Positions 15,301 through 18,635 of a stretch of DNA of 18,635 nt are shown here, one piece after another. The translations under genes and the position numbers were made by a program. The DNA comes from Flavobacteriales bacterium (lineage in GTDB: Bacteria > Bacteroidota > Bacteroidia > Flavobacteriales > Flavobacteriaceae), in contig JALWYR010000125.1 of the NCBI GenBank assembly GCA_027003085.1, forward strand, positions 1-18,635, written 5' to 3'. Position 1 is the first letter of the stretch, and the number at the start of each line of letters is the position of its first letter. Below the pieces are notes generated by a model, which had not been told where the DNA came from, did no database searches, and was given only the letters and a program-made list of their open reading frames with translations.

Positions 15301-15610
15301 TACCGTCTTCCAAGTCATCGATTTTTTTTACGGCCGTAGCAGCGTTTTGAACCATCAACCATGCTGTGCCGTCATAATAATAAAAACCCGGTGTGTTGTC
15401 GGTTTGGTAAATCATCAAACCTTCGGCCGGCAAAGCAATGCCATCGCGTTGATCCTTTGTCATCCTGGGAATCAATAATCCCTTGGAAGTGCTTTGAATG
15501 TCCAACATGGCGGAAGCATGTGGTTGGCTCCCGTCGGTGTTGATGCTCACTTGGGCCCGTGTAATGCCAAGAGTCCAAACAAAAACGGTAACTAAAAATA
15601 TGGCTCTCAT
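12365..15610 (-). CDS. Giant repeat fibre protein with a C-terminal peptidase_S74 chaperone domain
   Basis: The 1081-residue product has a signal peptide (about 1-19, cut before QVS). A domain common in Bacteroidota surface proteins follows (20-88, with SAMLDIQSTSKGLLIPRMT and GFYYYDGTAWLM). Residues 114-903 are about 47 tandem repeats of some 17 residues, N[TIV]A[VI]GYxALYxNTTGxx, resembling YadA-type head repeats that build trimeric beta-rolls. Residues about 923-1025 match the intramolecular chaperone of phage tail fibres and endosialidases: SDGRFKTD (Ser924, Asp925, Lys929), LRPITYRLD, and GFIAQEV (983-989). A coiled coil (about 1026-1062) and a charged tail end it. By analogy the chain trimerises and may be cut at Ser924-Asp925. 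There is no T9SS sorting domain. The target is unknown; adhesion or a fibre is inferred. Confidence 0.88.
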   Translation of the reverse strand: MRAIFLVTVFVWTLGITRAQVSINTDGSQPHASAMLDIQSTSKGLLIPRMTKDQRDGIALPAEGLMIYQTDNTPGFYYYDGTAWLMVQNAATAVKKIDDLEDGKSDNDGTDNGSSVFLGHEAGLSDDATDNRNVGVGYQALLFDGTGLSDKRYCTGIGYQALREYRADYNTGIGYKALYLVGDSCNTAVGAEAGYRTSGVHNVAVGYRALYQNNGDNITAVGSQALYSNDGGTGNTALGYASLYSNEYGHYNTASGAQALYSNINGYRNTAMGYQALYNNYNNDNSAFGYQALYNNTGGRENTAIGSEALYSGTNISNNTAVGYRALYHNQTNSNVAFGHSALFSNTTGVANVAVGNGTLYSNQTGYDNTAIGTGALNANTTGSFNTACGRASLQSNTEGEWNVAVGKEALFNNTTGGQNTSIGSKSLWANTTGEKNTALGYGALIGNSTGNENTAVGYGAIQHGGNSQCTAVGYEAGFRAGEGTVAVGYQTVHEHSVGYSVAIGYQSMYNGGGGSSVAIGHQAYYAYGGTNNTAIGYQALYSNNEGGYNVAIGSQTLYSNTTGDRNIAIGKEALFNNTSGQLNIAIGSESLYANTTGHLNIALGYYALHKNTTGMYNIGLGYYVLRENSTGHDNIALGNSALMNNTTGANNIAGGFNALKNNTAGNYNIVLGYLAMNNNDDGSKNIAIGMSALSSNTSGDNNIAIGEQSLYTNTTGYENVGIGHMAINRNTTGAYNCAVGAYALRANQTGNDNVAIGISALNYNTSGFGNTACGRGALFKNSNGQYNSALGYSALSENRTGRENIAVGFKALYRNVNGNDNIAIGSSALYNTSNNNNIGIGKYALYDNGPGYNNVAIGHGALNRNTNGYNNTAVGYQAFYYHSDYNNSTALGYNAQPTASNQVRIGNADVTSIGGYADWTNLSDGRFKTDVRENVVGLPFIMKLRPITYRLDMDALAAFLHTPDSLRIPEAEKRKASEVQSGFIAQEVEQAARSVGYDFHGVDKPDNENDTYGLRYAEFVVPMVKAMQEQQREIERQRAEIEDLKRRNARLEELVNRLLSQDRNISRRQDGEGGRELRAK
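12902..15271 (-). repeat. Coding tandem array, about 47 units of some 51 bp
   Basis: The array encodes the 17-residue repeats. Units have drifted but keep the Gly, Ala-Leu and Asn positions. Larger-scale duplication is visible: units with KEALFNNT, then a SLxANTTG unit, then a xALGYxAL unit, occur twice in the same order (around residues 400-450 and 570-620). The Cys-containing unit NTACGR also recurs (two copies). Longer repeats such as these suggest block duplication within the array. Confidence 0.85.
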
Positions 15611-15836
15611 GGCTTAGTTGCTTTTTAGAAGTTATTGACTATGCAGGATTCGGTTTGTATTCCATATAAAACAAAAATAAAAATATTTTTGAACAAAAAT
15701 CAAAATAATGATTAGTTTTTTGGTAATAGAATAAAATATTTACAAATTTGATAAAAGTCAGAAAAATATCAAATTTTATCTGATAATCGATGTGTCAATA
15801 CCTTGGAAAAGAACAAATTATAGTATAAAAAATCCT
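15611..15836. other. AT-rich gap between lpxB and the S74 gene
   Basis: This gap should hold the S74 promoter and the end of the lpxB transcript. I see no good TTTG/TAnnTTTG pair and no strong terminator. A 10-bp inverted repeat is present: AAATTTGATA (15744-15753) and TATCAAATTT (15767-15776), spacer 13 bp. It might be an operator, but AT-rich DNA gives such repeats by chance. Confidence 0.3.
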
Positions 15837-16949
15837 TTACTTATCATTTAAAATAAATATCGCCACCTCCTCCGACGCCCGTTTATCCCCTATCTCCTTC
15901 CGTAAATCGGCGTAATCCGACAGCATTTGACGGCGCTCAGGTGTGTCGTGCAACAGTTTTTCCAAATAATTTTTTACGCGCACCTCATTAAATTCGCCTT
16001 GTAGCAATTCAGGCACCGCCGGACGGTTCAATATCAGGTTGACCAACGAAAAATATTCAATATCCACAAAAAGTTTTCCCAAGCGGTATTGCCATTCCAC
16101 CGTGCGGTAGCCCACAACCTGCGGAACGCCAAGCAAAGCGGTTTCCAAGGTGGCCGTGCCGGAGGTTACCACCGCTGCATGTGACACGGACAACAAATCA
16201 TAGGTTTGTCCGTGCAGGAGCGGAATCCGTTCGTTCCATCCGTAGCGGCGGTAAACGCTTTCGTCCAACGAAGGCGCGCCCGCTATGGCGAATTGCACCC
16301 CGGGCATCATATCCGCCAAACGCATCATCATGGGCAACATATGACGTATTTCCTGCCGCCGGCTTCCCGGCAACAAAGCCACCAACGGGCGTTCGTCCAA
16401 AGCGTTCTTCCGGCGAAATTCCGCCGCATCCGGCGGTCGGTGCTCATCCACGGCTTCCTTCACGGGATTGCCCACATAGGTTACCTCCAAACCGTGTTTG
16501 GCAAAATAGGCCGGCTCGAAAGGTAAAATCACAAAACGGCGGTCGGTATATTTTCGCAGGAGTTCAATGCGCCCTTCCTTCCAAGCCCAAACTTTGGGCG
16601 TGATGTAGTAAAACACCCGGAAGCCGCGCTCCTTGGCATAGCGCGCCAAGCGCAGGTTAAAGCCCGGATAATCCACCAAAATCAAAGCATCGGGACGGAA
16701 CGTTTCCAGCAGGTTTTCGGCACGTTTCAAATTACGCTTGATGGCCCGCAGGTGTGTCAATACGTCCCAAAGTCCCATAAAGGCCATATCGGCATAATGA
16801 ATTTCCGGCTCACGCCCCGCCGCCCTGGCCATTTCGTCGCCACCCAGGAAACGGAATTCCGCCGCAGCGTCACGCGCACGCAAGGCACGAATAAGCCGGG
16901 CGGCATGCAAGTCGCCCGAGGCTTCGCCGGCTATGAGCATGTATTTCAT
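15837..16949 (-). CDS. lpxB: Lipid-A-disaccharide synthase
   Basis: This glycosyltransferase joins UDP-2,3-diacylglucosamine and lipid X to make the lipid A disaccharide at the inner membrane. The 370-residue product shows GEASGD (8-13), FMGLWDVL (57-64), LVDYPGFNLR (91-100, Asp93), YYITPKVWAWKEGR (114-127), VGNPV, the sugar-nucleotide LLPGSRRQEI (192-201), and VTSGTATLETALLGVPQVVGY. Length and motif order are normal. I chose the ATG at 16949. An in-frame ATG 36 bp upstream would overlap the preceding gene and precede the conserved KYMLIAGE start. The chosen ATG overlaps the previous gene's stop codon as ATGA, a sign of translational coupling. It is the last gene of the surE operon. Confidence 0.96.
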   Translation of the reverse strand: MKYMLIAGEASGDLHAARLIRALRARDAAAEFRFLGGDEMARAAGREPEIHYADMAFMGLWDVLTHLRAIKRNLKRAENLLETFRPDALILVDYPGFNLRLARYAKERGFRVFYYITPKVWAWKEGRIELLRKYTDRRFVILPFEPAYFAKHGLEVTYVGNPVKEAVDEHRPPDAAEFRRKNALDERPLVALLPGSRRQEIRHMLPMMMRLADMMPGVQFAIAGAPSLDESVYRRYGWNERIPLLHGQTYDLLSVSHAAVVTSGTATLETALLGVPQVVGYRTVEWQYRLGKLFVDIEYFSLVNLILNRPAVPELLQGEFNEVRVKNYLEKLLHDTPERRQMLSDYADLRKEIGDKRASEEVAIFILNDK

Positions 16950-17236
16950 CCCGTAAATTTTAGAGCCATCAAGGTCAAAAACCATATCAACATGGCGCCG
17001 ATGGCTGCCATTTGCGCACGGTAACCACCGTGTTTTTCCAATCCTTTGTAGGCCAACAGCCCCAAACCGCCCACCACCAGCACCGTGTAGCGGAAATTTC
17101 CTTCACCCGCCCAATAACGCCAGCCGTCCAAAGGCGACATGCCCATCACGGCATAGCTATAAACCGCCAATCCCGCGGCCATCAACAGCCAAACACCCGC
17201 CAAGGCAGATAATGATATGCCACGCCTACTCCTCAA
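16946..17236 (-). CDS. Small three-helix membrane protein between surE and lpxB
   Basis: The product has at most 96 residues and three hydrophobic segments (about 9-31, 48-66, 72-94) joined by short polar loops (SPLDGWRYWAGEGNFR and KGLEKHGGYRAQ). I do not recognise a family. The reading frame is confined between surE and lpxB: its stop shares the ATGA with lpxB, and its first possible start overlaps the end of surE. The start is uncertain, because no ATG precedes the first hydrophobic segment. Candidates are the TTG at 17236, which overlaps the end of surE, or a TTG at codon 12 (17203); the first ATG (codon 19) would remove most of helix one. Its position suggests co-expression with envelope synthesis, but the function is unknown. 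Confidence 0.7.
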   Translation of the reverse strand: MRSRRGISLSALAGVWLLMAAGLAVYSYAVMGMSPLDGWRYWAGEGNFRYTVLVVGGLGLLAYKGLEKHGGYRAQMAAIGAMLIWFLTLMALKFTG

Positions 17237-18008
17237 AATCCCACTTTTTGAGCCGTTTCATCAGTTGGTAATCGGTCAAATCCACCGTAACGGGCACCAC
17301 CGACACATAGCCCTGCGACAAGTAATATTCATCGGTATCGACGCCTTCGTCCAGATTGACAAACTTGCCCGTAAGCCAAAAATACTCACGCCCGTGCGGA
17401 TTAACGCGCTTGTCGTATTCCTCCTCCCAACGCGCATGCGCCTGCCGTCCGATGCGTATGCCTTTGATTTCGTCCAATGGCAGATACGGAATGTTCACAT
17501 TCAGGATAAAGGGCGAAGGCAAATTGCCATTGTGGGCCAAAACTTTACGCGCAATCAATTCGGCATAATGGCGCGCGGCCGTAAAATCGGCACCCCATTT
17601 GTAGGTGGTCAGCGAAAAGCCGATCGAAGGCACGCCTTCCAATCCGCCTTCCACCGCCGCTGACATGGTTCCACTATAAATAATATTGATGGACGAGTTC
17701 GATCCGTGATTGATGCCCGAAACCAGCAAATCGGGCTTTCGCGGCAGTATTTGGTCCAACGCCAGCTTAACACAATCTACGGGCGTGCCGTTGGTTTTGT
17801 ATTCCTCTTGCGGCCCATCGTCGATACTCACGCGGTCCAGAAACAGCGTATTGTTGATGGTTATCGCGTGCCCTTGGCCCGACATGGCTCCTTCGGGCGC
17901 CACCACCACCACCTGTCCTATACGGTTCATGGCGGCAATCAAATTACGGATACCCGGCGCCGAAATCCCGTCGTCGTTGGTTACCAGAATCAGCGGTCGT
18001 TGCGACAT
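17226..18008 (-). CDS. surE: 5'/3'-nucleotidase SurE
   Basis: SurE is a metal-dependent phosphatase that removes phosphate from nucleoside 5'- and 3'-monophosphates and is linked to stress survival. The 260-residue product shows VTNDDG (metal ligands Asp12 and Asp13), APEGAMSGQGHAIT (Ser43), NGTPVDCVKLAL (73-84), VSGINHGSN (Asn100) and YSGTMSAAVEG (111-121). All metal ligands are present. I chose the ATG at 18008 over a GTG three codons upstream, because the GTG would leave only a few leader bases after the likely promoter. It is the first gene of an operon with the small membrane protein and lpxB, an arrangement that suggests coordinate expression. Confidence 0.97.
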   Translation of the reverse strand: MSQRPLILVTNDDGISAPGIRNLIAAMNRIGQVVVVAPEGAMSGQGHAITINNTLFLDRVSIDDGPQEEYKTNGTPVDCVKLALDQILPRKPDLLVSGINHGSNSSINIIYSGTMSAAVEGGLEGVPSIGFSLTTYKWGADFTAARHYAELIARKVLAHNGNLPSPFILNVNIPYLPLDEIKGIRIGRQAHARWEEEYDKRVNPHGREYFWLTGKFVNLDEGVDTDEYYLSQGYVSVVPVTVDLTDYQLMKRLKKWDFEE

Positions 18009-18027
18009 ATTTTTCACTTTATTCCCA

Positions 18028-18035
18028 CAAATTTA
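18028..18035 (-). promoter_or_regulatory. -7 box of the surE operon promoter
   Basis: TAAATTTG on the minus strand fully matches TAnnTTTG and lies 19 bp upstream of the surE ATG. No clear -33 TTTG is seen. It would drive surE, the small membrane gene and lpxB, and it sits at the very edge of the GC-rich repeat block. Confidence 0.45.
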
Positions 18036-18074
18036 CGGAATTAAATCTTGCATTTTGGCACTCAGGCAAACCTG

Positions 18075-18536
18075 CGCGATTTCCCTGCCCGGGCCAACCC
18101 GCAGCGCTTGTTTTGCCTTCGTGGCTCCGGGAGCCTGCACGCTCCGTCTTCGGCGTTGCGTTTGTCTCCCTCCGCGGCTCCACAAGCCATCGGCTTCCTT
18201 GGTCCAACGCCAAAGGCCGCGCCTTGTCTTGTTCCGCTGCTCCGGCAGCCCTGCGGTCTGCCTCCGCTCGCCGTGGAGCCCGTCTGCCGCCTAAACCGGA
18301 ATTCACATCCGGCAGCCGGTCTCCCCGGACGTTGCTCGGGAACCTACGGCTTCCACGGGCCTGCCCCATAGGCCACGCCTTGTTTCCCTGCGCGTGCTGC
18401 GGAGCCACTTTTGGTGTCTCCTCGCGGCCCGCGGAGCCCTGCCGCCTCGCTCGGACTTTCGCCTTGCCCGGCGGCGGTCTCCGCGGGCATTCTTTTTGTT
18501 ATTCCCGCAAAATCGTGAACCCGCTCCCCATATGTC
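18075..18536. repeat. GC-rich modular repeat, copy 2 (inverted relative to copy 1)
   Basis: Segment 18219-18344 is the reverse complement of 11991-12116 with one mismatch. Homology continues more loosely to about 18392, ending in a shared 22-bp block. Beyond the core the blocks differ: this copy has an extra CAAGGCGAAAGTCCG-type segment and a GGAGACCG block near 18480. Its edge (18088-18150) also resembles 5589-5661. There is no credible gene in this 618-bp region; the frames that cross it are the counterparts of those in copy 1. Confidence 0.75.
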
Positions 18537-18635
18537 GAGGCTGTCCAAAAAGGCCCAAATCAATATTATGGTCAAATTTCAATATTTTGCAATACCTTTA
18601 TAATCAATGAATTGCCTTACTCCAAACCTTTAAAA
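18537..18635. mobile_element. Second copy of the MITE-like element, cut by the window end
   Basis: It starts with GAGGCTGTCCAAAAAG and then matches the reverse complement of 11776-11874 at all 99 positions. The far end lies outside the window, so it could be another 141-bp element or the end of a full insertion sequence. Confidence 0.75.

Overview
The window looks like a chromosomal segment of a Gram-negative member of the Bacteroidota, GC content near 50% in the genes. Three observations support this: a secreted protein with a type IX secretion (T9SS) C-terminal sorting domain, lipid A synthesis (lpxB) next to surE, and promoter-like sites of the Bacteroidota form (TTTG, about 20 bp, TAnnTTTG). 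Genes lack consistent Shine-Dalgarno sequences, which is usual for the phylum. The species cannot be named from the sequence alone.

Layout. Positions 1-5020 carry three minus-strand genes: a long-form urocanate hydratase (hutU), a T9SS-sorted surface protein with two similar halves, and a complete dihydrolipoyl dehydrogenase (lpdA) with its own promoter. Positions 5021-5706 hold no gene but contain two kinds of dispersed repeat. Then come a stand-alone LigD-type primase/polymerase (plus), a small outer membrane beta-barrel protein (minus, convergent, with its terminator buried in the end of the polymerase gene), a XerC/XerD recombinase (plus), an MgtC/DUF4010 membrane protein and a secreted PEBP-family protein (plus, 11 bp apart), and an SPFH/band-7 membrane protein (minus).

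Positions 11243-12364 are a gene-free stretch of GC-rich modular repeats, with a 141-bp element that has perfect terminal inverted repeats and looks like a MITE. Next is a 1081-residue secreted protein made of about 47 tandem 17-residue repeats, closed by a peptidase_S74-type intramolecular chaperone domain (minus). It is followed, in gene order toward higher coordinates, by the minus-strand operon surE - small membrane protein - lpxB (15837-18008). The window ends in a second, inverted copy of the same GC-rich module plus the MITE-like element.

How it fits together. Most genes are housekeeping or envelope functions without one shared pathway. The most distinctive parts are the S74 repeat protein, a likely trimeric fibre with no visible T9SS anchor, and the near-identical inverted repeats that bracket a 6.1-kb block containing that gene and surE-lpxB. 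I see no CRISPR array, tRNA, rRNA, phage module or recognisable defence system. I cannot point to a clearly new multi-gene system here.
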